Origin: Trametes villosa | Lineage: Eukaryota > Basidiomycota > Agaricomycetes > Polyporales > Polyporaceae | NCBI GenBank assembly: GCA_002964805.2 | Contig: PUDQ02000003.1 | Location: 682,001-746,000 of the forward strand | Length of the DNA stretch: 64,000 nt | Direction: 5' to 3' | Part shown: piece by piece, positions 31,638-42,094 of the stretch | Layout of the letters: each line of letters begins with the position of its first letter | Numbering within the stretch: the stretch's first letter is position 1 | Position numbers and translations under genes: made by a program | The notes under the pieces: generated by a model | Told to the model about the DNA's origin: nothing | What the model saw: only the letters and a program-made list of their open reading frames with translations | Databases searched by the model: none

Positions 31638-32041
31638 GGGAACTCCTCGGGAGCGAATAGCAGGAGCCAGGTATGTGTCGGTGCCTCATTCCTCCAGCGC
31701 ATGTGCACTAACCTCCCCTTGAGGATCCTGACGGGGAGCGAACCTGGAGCGACGCGAATAACGTATGGATGCTTGGGTGTTATGGTCTCTCGGCCTCGGG
31801 GTAGCTCGGCTCCGAGAGAACATTCAGCGAGACCCGCCGAAGTCCTTGATCCTGGTGAGCCGAGCAGCTCTCAGTCGATGGTGTATGATGCTTACGAGGG
31901 GCCATATTGACAAAGATCCTGCCGTCTGCTGGTGATATAACCCGCGCGAAGGCGATGCAGGGCGGAAGCGATAGTGGTACCGAAAGCGCGTGGGTCGGTC
32001 GCTGCAAGTACATTTTATACACAGGGTTATGTGCACCACTG
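31638..32041. other. Convergent intergenic region
   Basis: This lies between the stops of the F-box gene and the first cyclase gene. No feature was seen. Confidence 0.45.
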
Positions 32042-32746
32042 CTATACATCGCCCTCCCATGCCACAGCTCGTATAGGACTCCCATCGCAGCCGGCGAGGC
32101 TCAGCGGCAGCATGCTGACCACGACGCGCTTCCACCCCTCGTCAACGAGCGCCTCCAGACTGGTCAAGTTCTCCACGATAATACCGCCGCTGCCCAGCAC
32201 GACTCGGTGCACGTCTGCGCTCTCCTCGTCCTCCGTGACCTTGTCCGGGCTCATCGTGTCAAGCCCGATGACCTTGACGCCGAGGCCAAGCAGTCGTTTT
32301 GCCGCCTCCGCGTCCACATAGGGATGCCTGCTATACACGTCGGTGTTCCAATGTCGCGACCACCCCGTGCAGAGAAGCAGCACGCGCGCCCCGCGCGCCT
32401 GAATGTCCTCTACGGCTTCCGCGAGGTCCTCCCACAGGATGCGCTCGTGCGCGCGCTTTCCACGGAGGTCAGCCACCACAGCTGGGGCCGCGGAGAGGAG
32501 GTCGAGGTCGAGCCGGTCGACGGTAGTTCCGTCCGCGAAGAAGTGGTACGGGGCGTCGATGTGCGTGCCGGTGTGCGTGCCGAGCGCGAGGGCGTGTACG
32601 TTCGCGAACTCGCCGTCGGCGAGGCTGAGGCAGGGCGAGGCGCTGTAACACGGGTGCCCGGGGCACGCGGGCACCTGACCGGGGACGAGCGCGTGTGTGA
32701 GGTCGATCACCGCGCGCGATGGGCGGGTATGGTGCTCGGAGGTCAT
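32042..32746 (-). CDS. Cyclase-family (kynurenine formamidase-like) metal hydrolase, copy 1 (234 aa)
   Basis: A single exon encodes 234 residues, normal for the family. The metal-binding signature is LGTHTGTHIDAPYHFFADG, with the HxGTHxDxPxH pattern intact. Other family blocks are RVLLLCTGWSRHWNTDVYSR, KVIGLDTMSPDKV and a C-terminal MLPLSLAGCDGSPIRAVAWE. Members hydrolyse amides or cyclic esters, such as N-formylkynurenine or isatin, using a Mn or Zn centre; the substrate here is unknown. No targeting signal is visible, so it is probably cytosolic. It is tandem with a paralogue 428 bp upstream on the same strand. The stop is 404 bp from the stop of the convergent F-box gene. Confidence 0.9.
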   Translation of the reverse strand: MTSEHHTRPSRAVIDLTHALVPGQVPACPGHPCYSASPCLSLADGEFANVHALALGTHTGTHIDAPYHFFADGTTVDRLDLDLLSAAPAVVADLRGKRAHERILWEDLAEAVEDIQARGARVLLLCTGWSRHWNTDVYSRHPYVDAEAAKRLLGLGVKVIGLDTMSPDKVTEDEESADVHRVVLGSGGIIVENLTSLEALVDEGWKRVVVSMLPLSLAGCDGSPIRAVAWEGDV

Positions 32747-33174
32747 GCTGTGAGTGTTGGCGCGCGGGTGTGGGAGGGAGGTGGCGAGTTGGAATTGGGG
32801 GAGCGCGGAATGCGGTTGGGGAGGTTCGGGGTGCCTATGTAGGTTGAGGACATGCTGTTGATCGCCGCGGCGGGTCTCGGGCGGTGCGGGCCGCGGGGGA
32901 CAGCTTCATCATTACTTGCGAGGCCGCCGACGTCGCTATGTGGTTCATGTGGTCCTTCAGAACACACACGAGGATTCTTTTTCGCGGTAAGAGTAGGATC
33001 CTCGGGTAGAGATCCTTCCGGGCGCTGCCCAGGACGACAGGTGTGTTGCCCGAACGGTCGAAGCGGATATACCTCCTCAGCGCGCCTCTCCTTCCCTCTG
33101 GACATCTATACGCTCTGTCGGCCAATAGCCTGTGTTTATAAGGGAGATAAAAGACTCACTTGCTGTGTGTATTC
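32747..33174. other. Spacer between the tandem cyclase genes
   Basis: It presumably carries the promoter of copy 1 and the 3' region of copy 2. No extra ORF is supported. Confidence 0.45.
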
Positions 33175-33885
33175 CTAGGCATTAGCGACGGTAGGTCCAC
33201 CACTTTCGCCGTCTGTCCGCCATGCAAAGGCGCGCACAGGGGAGCCGTCGCATGCCTTCAACTTGAGCGGCGCCATATTTACGAGCCAATCGCCGGTGCG
33301 GATGGCGTCCAAGTTCGTCAAGTTCTCTGCAAGCAGCGCACCCGCGCCAAGAACCACTTCGTGTACGCCGAAATCGGGGACTGCACCATCCAGAAGTGTC
33401 TCGTCGGGGCTGAGGGTGTCCACTCCGATCAGCTTCACGCCGAGAGCAATGAGCTGCTCTGCCGCGTCCCGCGTGAGGAAGGGGTGGTCGAAGTACGTGG
33501 GCGAGTCCCAGTGCCGCGACCAGCCGGTATGCAGGAGGACGAACACGCCCTGCGGTAGCTCGGTTTTGCGTCGGATGAGGTCGGTGTGCGGGGAGATGTC
33601 TGCCCAGGTGATGAGCTCCTTCGCGCCTTTAGATGTGACATCCACTACCACGGCGTTTCCGACACATGCAGACAGAGGGATTTCGTCAATTTTGGAGCCG
33701 TTCTCGAGAAAGTGATAGGGTGCGTCGATGTGAGTGCCAGTATGCGAGCCCAGAGCTATGCTGTGAACGCTAAGCCCGTCTTTTGGGATGGTCATGACTG
33801 GACAGCAGGAGAAGGTGGGGTCTCCAGGGTATATTGGCACATTCTCGTCGAGGGTGTGCGAGAGATCGGTGTAGGTTGGTGCCAT
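33175..33885 (-). CDS. Cyclase-family (kynurenine formamidase-like) metal hydrolase, copy 2 (236 aa)
   Basis: A single exon, start MAPTYTDLSHTLDENVPIYP. The metal-binding signature LGSHTGTHIDAPYHFLENG is intact, and GVFVLLHTGWSRHWDSPTYF, KLIGVDTLSPDET and APLKLKACDGSPVRAFAWRT match copy 1 and the family. The paralogues are alike in length and block order but clearly diverged, so the duplication is old. A start closer to the family consensus and the lack of an N-terminal extension support the chosen ATG. The reaction is amide or lactone hydrolysis at a metal centre; the substrate is not known. It is divergent from the glucosidase II gene at 34413. Confidence 0.9.
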   Translation of the reverse strand: MAPTYTDLSHTLDENVPIYPGDPTFSCCPVMTIPKDGLSVHSIALGSHTGTHIDAPYHFLENGSKIDEIPLSACVGNAVVVDVTSKGAKELITWADISPHTDLIRRKTELPQGVFVLLHTGWSRHWDSPTYFDHPFLTRDAAEQLIALGVKLIGVDTLSPDETLLDGAVPDFGVHEVVLGAGALLAENLTNLDAIRTGDWLVNMAPLKLKACDGSPVRAFAWRTDGESGGPTVANA

Positions 33886-34412
33886 GTCCAGGGGTTCGCC
33901 TCACGATGGGACCTTATCCAAGCGAGAGTAACAACAGACCCCAGAGAGCAGCAGAGGGCCCAGAGTGGGAGAATACCGGACAATATGAATGATGGCCAGA
34001 CGATAGCAAGATGTACAAGTAAACAGCAATGAGGGTCCAGGGAGCAAGTACCTTTGCAACTTGCAGTAGAAGACAGGCCTAGTAGTTGCCTAGTAGGATG
34101 AAGAGGTTTATAGGTCGAATGAAGAGAGTGAGTATCCGTACTTACTTGAGTCAGTAGATGTGGTAACTATGCTTTAGAGCGGTGTAACTCGGCTTGAAAG
34201 ACAAGTACTACTGGCGTTCACGGACTCTATACAGGGCTTCGTGACTGTTACTGAATTGTAAACTCCGAAAGGGTATGATGCGCCTGACCTCTGATGATCC
34301 CACCGACGTGTACCTTTCCCCAGCTTTCCCTCTGCACCCTCATCCTCGACGACGACTGTCCACCCTGAGACGTCGGAAGATATCTTAAATCTCCAGGAGA
34401 CTATCAGGCACT
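33886..34412. other. Divergent promoter of cyclase copy 2 and glucosidase II alpha
   Basis: This is a 527-bp AT-richer interval. It shares the 12-mer TTGTAAACTCCG (about 34256-34267) with the GCN1/GGPPS promoter (near 54020); this may be chance. Confidence 0.45.
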
Positions 34413-37400
34413 ATGCGGGCGTTGAGCGCATTGCTTGTGCTCGCTGCACTGCCCACGGCATTCGCTGTGAAGGCCCACGACTTCAAGACCTGTTCCCAAG
34501 CCGGTTTCTGCAGGCGCGGGCGTGCTCTATCCTCGAGAGCCAAGGAGAACCCTGCGTGGAGGTCGCCGTACGTGATAGACGCGTCTAGCGTTGCTCTGTC
34601 TCCGGACCAAGCTGCGTTCACCGCTGCGGTGAAGTCCGAAATCTACCCCGACGTCAACTTTGGCTTAGACGTGCGGATACACGAGGACGGGGTTGTTCGT
34701 GTGCGTATGGACGAGGTGGGTGGGCTGAGGCAGCGCTACAACGAAGCGGCGTCGTGGGCCCTGCTCGAGGAGCCCAAGACCAGCAACTCGATCCAGTGGA
34801 CGGTAGCGAAGGATGGTGTGCGTGCGAAGTACGGCGCGAAGCAAGACATCGAGGTCGCAGTCTTTTTCGAGCCGCTGAAGGTCACCCTGTGGCAGAATGG
34901 GAAGGAGCAGGTCGTGCTCAACGGGCGCGGCCTCCTGCACATGGAGCACTTCCGCACCAAGGAGTCTGTCGCGAAGAGCAAGGAAGGGCTGGCGAACCCC
35001 GAGGAGGGTCTCGACACGGACGACTCTCAGCAGGTGATTGAACAGGCCGTTCCGCGGACTGCCTGGTTCGAGGGTGAAACGGAGGATGGTTGGTGGGAGG
35101 AGACGTTCAACTCCTTCACGGACAACAAGCCCAGAGGTAGGCAACTTCACGAGTATATGCAGTAGCTATCTCTGAACGATATTCGCAGGACCGGAGTCTC
35201 TGTCGCTCGACATCGACTTCCCTAACCACGGGCATGTCTACGGTATCCCTCAACACGCTACGCGTCTCTCTCTTCCCACTACCACCGGCGAGGACGCGTA
35301 CTACACAGAGCCGTACCGCCTGTTCAACGCGGACGTGTTCGAATACCTCGCGGACTCCACCATGTCGCTCTACGGCTCGATTCCCTTCCTGCAGGCCCAC
35401 TCCGCCGAGTCCACGGTTGGCATCTTCAACGCCATCGGCTCAGAGACGTGGATCGACATCGGCCGCCCGTCGCCCAAGTCGACGAGCACCCACTGGATCT
35501 CCGAGACAGGCATCCTCGACGTCTTCCTCCTCCCTGGCCCCACTATCGCCGACGTGTTCGCTCAGTACACGCGACTGACGGGTACCCCCGCTCTCCCCGC
35601 GCACTGGGCTCTTGGCTACCACCAGTGCCGCTGGAACTACATCAGCTCGGACGACGTGCGGAGCGTGCAGAAGCGGTTCGACGAGGAGGACATCCCTGTG
35701 GACGTCTTCTGGCTCGACATTGAGTACGCGGAGGACCACAAGTACTTCATGTGGGACCACAAGCTGTTCCCCGACCCCGTCGAGATGACCAAGGACGTCG
35801 AAGCGATCGAGCGCAAGGTATGTCCCCTCCACACGGCCTATGAACATGGCACTGACGCATGGCGCATAGATGGTGGTGATTGTGGACCCCCACCTGAAGC
35901 GCGTGGACGACTACCCCGTCTACAAGGAGGCGACCGAGCTCGACGTGCTCGTGAAGCTCAAGGATGGCGAGAGCAACTACGAGGGCTGGTGCTGGAGCGG
36001 CAGCAGCGCGTGGGTCGACTACTTCAACCCGAAGAGCTGGGACTGGTGGAAGGGCCTCTTCAAGGTCGACGCCCAGGGCGACTCGTGGCACTGGGCTGAG
36101 AGCACCGAGAACACCTATATCTGGAACGACATGAACGAGGTCCGTAATAGTTTGTGCGAATAAGCGAGCGTCGCTGACTTGGTGCGACAGCCTGCCATCT
36201 TCAACGGACCTGAGATTAGCATGCCCCGTGAGAACCTGCACTACGGCGGGTGGGAGCATCGTGACCTCCACAACATTAACGGAATGCTTTTCGTATGTGC
36301 CCCTCCTGCGCTTTTTCCTGACTTTACTGAGGGATCTATCATCAGCATAATCTTACGGCGCAAGCGGTGAAGGAGAGAACCAACCCGGCCAAGCGTCCGT
36401 TCGTGCTCACGCGTTCGTTCTATGCTGGTTCCCAGCGCTTCGGCGCTATGTGGACTGGCGACAACCTCGGGACGTGGGAGCACATGGCGGTCGGCGTCAA
36501 GATGGTCCTTGCAAACAACATCGGTGGCTTCAGCTTCGCTGGCTGTAAGTCCTGCAGTGACGTGCCCTTACTTCAGGTTGCTCACGAACTCCTGAACAGC
36601 TGACGTCGGCGGCTTCTTCGGCAACCCCGAGCCCGAGATGCTCGTGCGGTGGTACGCAGTGGGCATCTTCTCGCCCTTCCTCCGCGCGCACGCACACATC
36701 GACACGAAGCGCCGCGAGCCCTACCTGCTCGACGAGCCCTACAAGAGCATCGTGCGCGACATCCTCCGGCTGCGCTACAGCCAGCTCCCTGTTTGGTACA
36801 CGGCGTTCCGCGAGGCGAGCGTGACCGGATTGCCCGTCCTGCGCCCGCACTATGTCGCCTTCCCGCACGACGAGGCCGGCTTTGCTATCGATGACCAGTA
36901 CTTCATTGGCAGTTCTGGTTTGTTGGTCAAGCCTGTTACGCGCAAGGGCGTGACGGAGGAGACTGTCTACCTCCCTGAAGACCAGGTACTTGATATCTCC
37001 AATGCTAGTAGGGTGCGTACTCACGTTGCGCGCATAGGTATACTACGACTACTTCAGCAACCACGCATACCGTGGCGCCGCCAAGGGCAAGAACATCACC
37101 GTCCCCGCCGAACTGTCGCAGATCCCCCTTCTCATCCGTGGTGGCTCCATCGTCCCCACGCGCGAGCGCCCGCGCCGCTCCTCCCCTCTGATGAAGCAGG
37201 ACCCCTTCACTCTGCGCATCGCGCTCGACCAGGACGGCACCGCGCGTGGCGAGCTCTACCTCGATGACGGCGAGACGTACGCGCACGAGCAGGGCCACTT
37301 CGTCTGGCGCGAGTTCGTCGCCGCGCGCCCGGGCACGAGCAAGGGCGTGCGCATCCGCAGCGGCAACCTCGCGGCGCAGAAGCCGGGCGCGGCCGTCGAC

Positions 37401-37661
37401 GGCGTCGCGCTCGCGGCGTACGACGTCGCGAACGACTTCGCGCGCGCCATCCAGAACGTGCGCATCGAGAAGCTCGTCGTCCTCGGCCTGCCGAAGGCGC
37501 CCGCGGGCGTGGTGAAGGTCAACGCGCGCGACCCGCTGCAGTGGACGTTCACGCCGGGCGTCGCGGCGAAGGGCTCGCAGGAGGGCACGGCGAGCGTGCT
37601 GGTGATCAAGGACCCGAAGCTGAACATCCTGATCGACTGGGAGGTCATCGTGAAGGTGTAG
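34413..37661 (+). CDS. ER alpha-glucosidase II catalytic subunit (GH31, 977 aa)
   Basis: Seven exons fit: 34413..35136, 35189..35817, 35870..36139, 36191..36292, 36346..36544, 36600..36985 and 37038..37661, total 2934 nt. The signal peptide is MRALSALLVLAALPTAFAVK. The N-terminal domain precedes the GH31 barrel, with blocks PALPAHWALGYHQCRWNYIS and PVDVFWLDIEYAEDHKYFMW. The nucleophile lies in IWNDMNE. The acid/base region after AMWTGDNLGTWEHM reads FAGSDVGGFFGNPEPEMLVR, with Ser where Ala is common, made by a codon split across an intron. The enzyme trims the inner glucoses from N-glycans during protein folding and glycoprotein quality control. It has no HDEL-type tail, as expected for the alpha subunit, which the beta subunit retains in the ER. 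Confidence 0.95.
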
Positions 37662-37909
37662 TGCGCACCGCATGGTTTTAGCTACTTATTCGCGAATGGC
37701 AGCGCGCCTCTGTCTGCAGCTTTCGTAACACTCTGGATGTAAATCTAATTGCTTTGATGACCTTAGAAGTGTGTGGTCAACTACGGCGACGACTGGCAAG
37801 TGCCTCGTGGCCGCCGGCGGGGACAAAGCAAGCCAGTCCAGGCGCGCCGCACAATGGCGTCACGTCCCCGCCGCATTGTCGTTCGCGGTCACATCCCGAG
37901 CGTGCTCTC

Positions 37910-37917
37910 TATATAAG
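37910..37917 (+). promoter_or_regulatory. TATA box
   Basis: TATATAAG lies 60 bp before the ATG at 37977, well placed for the gene that follows. Confidence 0.5.
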
Positions 37918-37976
37918 CCCGCGTCGGGCGCGTGGTGCTCACCAGCATTCCTCTACTCTATCGTACACTGCTGGAC

Positions 37977-38780
37977 ATGTCGACGACGCTCTCAACCCCG
38001 ATGATGCAGCATATTCCCAGCATCGTAGTGACTCCAGCGCTGCCGTCGAGGAACTCGCTGTCTCCGGATATGCGCACGACGTTGGATTCGGTACGCTCGC
38101 TAGCCACAGCTACCTGTGGGCCTTCCCTGACATGTACCCGACAGATTATCGGCGGGTACGAGTCCCGGGAGGAACCCTACGCTCGTTTGCACAACTCACC
38201 CGCGGACGCGGAGAACACCTTTCGTTTGGAGTTGGACCTGGAGAACGCGCGCTTCAGCGTCGGCAGGGTTGTGTCCGCGCTCGAGGCGGCGTGCCGCACC
38301 GTGCCCGGCCGCGATGCTGCTTCCCGGAGGAGCACCGTGACCGACGACATGGGCGACACCCCGACTCGCATCTCGCATAGGCAGAGGCCCAAGCGCGTCG
38401 CGCTTCCCGCGGACTACATCTCGACTACAGACCGCTACGCTGCCGCTCTTGAATACCCATCGCACGCCGGAGACATCGGCCTTGAAGAGCCTGAGGATGC
38501 GTCGGACGAAGAGGGCTTGTTCGACGCCCGCGTCGTCCGCCGCACTCCCCGGCACGTCGGGATGGGCCACCCGACCTGGCGCCACGCCATGTACATCAGC
38601 ACGCTAGTGTGGCCCGCTGAGGAGACTGGCGCCAACACGTCTCGCCGCAAGGCCGAACCCTCTGGGCGCGTCGAGGCGGTGAAGCACAGGTTGCGGTGGT
38701 CTCCGTTCTGGTCGCTGTCTCGTGCGCTTGCACCGATTCGCATGCAGGTGCGGAAGGAGAGAGGAGGCGGTCGTAAGTAG
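37977..38780 (+). CDS. Hypothetical protein (about 249 aa spliced)
   Basis: The ATG at 37977 gives MSTTLSTPMMQHIPSIVVTP. A GTACGC donor at 38091 and an ACAG acceptor ending at 38144 define a 54-nt in-frame intron; splicing joins TLDS to IIGGYESREEPYARLHNSPA. The rest is open: ENTFRLELDLENARFSVGRV, a basic/Ser-rich middle, ADYISTTDRYAAALEYPS and a basic C-terminus ending RKERGGGRK. There is no signal peptide, membrane segment or known domain. A TATA box 60 bp upstream and a compact leader suggest regulated expression. I do not recognise the family. Confidence 0.6.
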   Translation: MSTTLSTPMMQHIPSIVVTPALPSRNSLSPDMRTTLDSVRSLATATCGPSLTCTRQIIGGYESREEPYARLHNSPADAENTFRLELDLENARFSVGRVVSALEAACRTVPGRDAASRRSTVTDDMGDTPTRISHRQRPKRVALPADYISTTDRYAAALEYPSHAGDIGLEEPEDASDEEGLFDARVVRRTPRHVGMGHPTWRHAMYISTLVWPAEETGANTSRRKAEPSGRVEAVKHRLRWSPFWSLSRALAPIRMQVRKERGGGRK

Positions 38781-39972
38781 TTTGTTGGAGAAGATGCTGA
38801 CCGCGGGCGGGAAGCGGCTGAGGATTCGATGTACTCGGAATGGACCTTGCCCTGGACAATCAATGTGGACAGTATCGGTGGGCAGTATCAGTGGACAGTA
38901 ACAGTGGACTTAGAAACAATATGTACTGCTTGGACTATTTCTCAGACTTCTATGCGCGCGAAGAATGTATGCCTTTCCAACGGGGTTGACTGATGCGTCT
39001 CGTCCTGCGGTAGGTAGGCTACTACGGTCACGAGCGCCGGACCAACTCGCCACGCTTACTACCGTAGGGGCTGGATGGTGGAGTGTACCACTAGATAACT
39101 TGACAGTCTCTGTTATTGTCGAGGAAGAGATCACCACATAGGCTATGGTTTTCGAAAGCGCTACATGAGGATTGAGGCTGTCGCCGAGAGACATGTACAA
39201 TTGAAGCGCGCACCCCGCTCACGGGCGCTTCACAACTTGATCCTTCCCTCGATGATCTCCGAGTCCCACTAGTCCCCGTTCGCCCTCCCCCCCGCTGCGT
39301 GTGCCACTCGTGGCGAAAGATGAGCGTTGAATCATGCTTTTGGTATGCATATATTAAGATATAGGATATGAAAATGCAGCTCTGCGCCAAAGGTCTACAA
39401 ATTGTCGTCTGTTCAATGTCCTAAGTTGCGCTCCAAACGAAGACTCTCGCCCGACTTCACACTCAGGTGATTGGCTGCATAAAATCGGTGAGTACATGCT
39501 GTAAATATACCCTCTTCAGTACTACGCGTACTGTTACCAAACTCATGATAGTGGGCCGTCCGCGATCGCCACTGAGCATCGGGAGCCGGGACACCTCCAC
39601 TGCGAAGTCGCCAACGCGCCGAAGCGGGCAAAATGTTGTAAAAGTACGCCCGGTGCACTCAAGTTCGTATAATATGAGTATTATGCACCGATGGGCCACA
39701 CCGTTCGCCACTTGCTCCGCTATTATGCCGATGACCTTGACCCCGGCTGATCGCGGGAAAACGACCGTATCGCCATACGGATGAGCGCGAGTTTCATTAT
39801 GCACTTGCGTCCATTCAATCTCCCTTCCAGCACCCACTGCCACCATGACCTTTAAGAACTCATTCACCCGGTACGTCTTGCTACGCATCTTTCTCCTCCG
39901 CCGCAACTCACCCGTCATCGTATCCCATTCAAATCCGTCTGGTACCCCGACGTCACTAACATAGAGCTCAGG
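38781..39972. other. 1.2-kb region without a firm gene
   Basis: Short repeats of the word TGGACAGTA/TGGACTTA occur at about 38865-38935 (GGACAGTATC, GGACAGTAACAGTGGAC). A 230-codon minus-strand ORF at 39463-40152 overlaps the HMG-box gene antisense and is not accepted. The rest should be the promoter of the HMG-box gene. Confidence 0.45.
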
Positions 39973-41305
39973 ATGAAAACCCCCACTGTTCCCCCTATTC
40001 CAACCGAGGCGGCTGAGACCAAATCCCGCTCTCGGCGGGGACGCCAAGAAGCGGGGCATATACCTCGCCCCTCCAACCCCTACATCCTCTGGAGAAGAGC
40101 TTTCTGCGAGCAATACCCCAAGGACCCGGTGACAGGCAAGCGTATACCTCAATCAATTATCTCCAAGGAAGCCGGCCGGATATGGCGCTCTATGGCCCCA
40201 GAACTGAAGGAACCGTGGGTGGCGCTTGCGAAAGCTGGGAAGGAAGAGCACAAGCTCAAATATCCTGGGTATCATTATCGACCGAATTTCAAAGCCAAGA
40301 AGAAGGAGAAGAGCGCGCCTCGCCGTGGCGGGAAGTCAGCAAAGACTACTGGTCCGCTGACGGCCGCTGGAAGGTAGATCCTGGGCTATTCCTTCTCACT
40401 AGCTTTCGCTGACCATCTCACTTAGCGACCCTCCTATAGGAGCTGCATCGACGTCGAGCCGCCCACATCGCCCTCGAAATGTCGCTTCTCGCATCGTGGC
40501 GCAGGCGAAAGTCGAACAGCGGCAAGAAGACCTCCCGCCATTCCCGAGCGCAGCCTTGTCATCCTCCAACCTAGCAACTCACGGTGCCTCTTCGATGCCT
40601 GCTATTTCACGTGGAAGGACATATGGATCAAGGGCGTACGAACAAGCTGCCGCGCTCCCTCTATCTCCAGAAGGCCAGCAGCAACCACCTCGCCTCTCTC
40701 ATCCTCTCCACACAACGCAACCTACCGCGGACCCCCTATACAGCGCATCCACGCTCCCCTGGTATTCCAACATTCCGAGTTTCGGGGCGACTCCCGGTCC
40801 GTCCTGGGTGCAAGCTACCTCCGGCGCGTCCCCCGCCCCTTGGCTACCTTCTTCGGAGCTTACCGACTTGAGATTCCCACCGCTGGAACCAGTGCAGGAC
40901 TACACTGCTGCATTTGACGATGGCTGGTTTGACACGCCAGCGACTAGTCAATACAACCCTCAGCCCGTGCTACCCCCAGCCCGACCGTCCCAAAGCGCGC
41001 CACTACCGGTCTATTCCGACCCGCAACCCGCCTATGGCAGCTCGTTTGGGCAGGGTCAGCAACCATACACAGCGTCCGGATTGGCTCAGAGCGAATGGAT
41101 ACCGGCGGACGCGTTTCAGCCGGCGGGGCCATGGGAAGAGCCGTACATAGACCTCAAAGGAGTCGAAGAATGGATTAGCGGTAAGCACGATTTACTCGCG
41201 AGCAGCTATCCAACTCACCCGGAGCCTTTCAGGCAGCAGTATTCAGCCGTCTTTTGGCATGAACTGAGAGATGATGCGGGTTCCACCGGGCCTGTGCCCC
41301 AGTAG
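39973..41305 (+). CDS. HMG-box transcription factor (426 aa)
   Basis: Exon 1 is 39973..40373, the intron 40374..40425 (52 nt) and exon 2 40426..41305. The HMG box occupies about residues 29-105: HIPRPSNPYILWRRAFCEQY, then SIISKEAGRIWRSMAPELKE and EEHKLKYPGYHYRPNFKAKK. This is the MATA_HMG/Sox-type box used by fungal mating and sexual-development regulators to bend and bind DNA. A basic tail (KKKEKSAPRRGGK) could serve as nuclear signal. The C-terminal region is long, rich in Pro/Ser/Gln/Tyr and acidic near the end (PWEEPYIDLKGVEEW), like an activation domain. A possible extra GTAAGC donor near 41180 leaves the very C-terminus less certain. It could belong to the pheromone-response (Prf1-like) group, but that is only a guess. 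Confidence 0.85.
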
Positions 41306-42094
41306 TCTCCATCATTCCCTCATTCACCGCAGTGTTATCGAGCGACTCGGGTATCGCGGTCCGAACAATCCATTCTGTGAATCGACGACGTTTCACCGCT
41401 CATCCTCCTGGCGTCTGCGCGGGACTCCGGCTCATGCATTCTCTTTCCTCCCTACCAGCGCCCTCCGATCGGAGGGCGCATTATTTTCGTCTCCGTCACT
41501 AGTCCTCCGATTCTACTATGTCTATCCTACTCCTATGCACTCGAGTACTGCAACCCGCCGCCTATAGATGTTTCGAGGTCTTGGCTCTCAATCGGTGCGT
41601 GTTCTTTACCCCGCCAGCATCAGTGGTGACTAGCATTCACAGAAGCCAATCAAGTTCTATCGTAAACCCGCATGGCTCTGAGCGCCATTGGCAAAGAGAT
41701 GTCCTGCATTCTGCAGGCAGGCGCGAGTTATTCTGGTCATTCGGCCGCTAAACCCGAAAGTCAGTGTGTTCACGCGACTAAGAATTGACTCCCCTCCACT
41801 GCAGCATGTCGCGCTTCTTGATAGAAAGGGCTATCCGGCATGGGTGCCGATAACGGAGAAACATTATGTGGCCGAGGCCCACCCGTTGCTGCACGGCTTC
41901 CAGCACAAACCTACCATCCCGATTGACGTACGAGCGCGCCATGCATAGCCGTGAGTACGTTCCGAGCGGTTCTCGCTCAAATTTTTGCCTTCTACAGAGC
42001 GCCATATATATCCTGCAAGTTTGGGATACGGCCGAGTCCTCTGCTCCACCCACCCCAACGTGTAGCGTGAGTGTGTTCCCTGCTAACGCTCGTT
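41306..42094. other. Intergenic region with a strong palindrome
   Basis: No gene is supported. It contains the 22-bp palindrome at 41458-41479 and, towards its right end, the promoter of the MFS gene. Confidence 0.5.
41458..41479. repeat. 22-bp perfect palindrome
   Basis: Two 11-nt arms meet without a spacer (GCGCCCTCCGA and TCGGAGGGCGC). It lies 153 bp after the HMG-box stop and is followed by ATTATTTTCG. It may be a protein-binding site or part of the 3' UTR. Confidence 0.85.

Noticed and set aside
34256..34267. 12-mer TTGTAAACTCCG shared by the glucosidase II and GCN1/GGPPS promoters
   Set aside because: A single short match without matching flanks; chance is not excluded.
39463..40152. 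230-codon minus-strand ORF containing VPDGFEWDTMTGELRRRRK
   Set aside because: Part of it looks protein-like, but it overlaps the HMG-box exon antisense, has no neighbouring exons I could join and no family match. It remains a weak possibility only.
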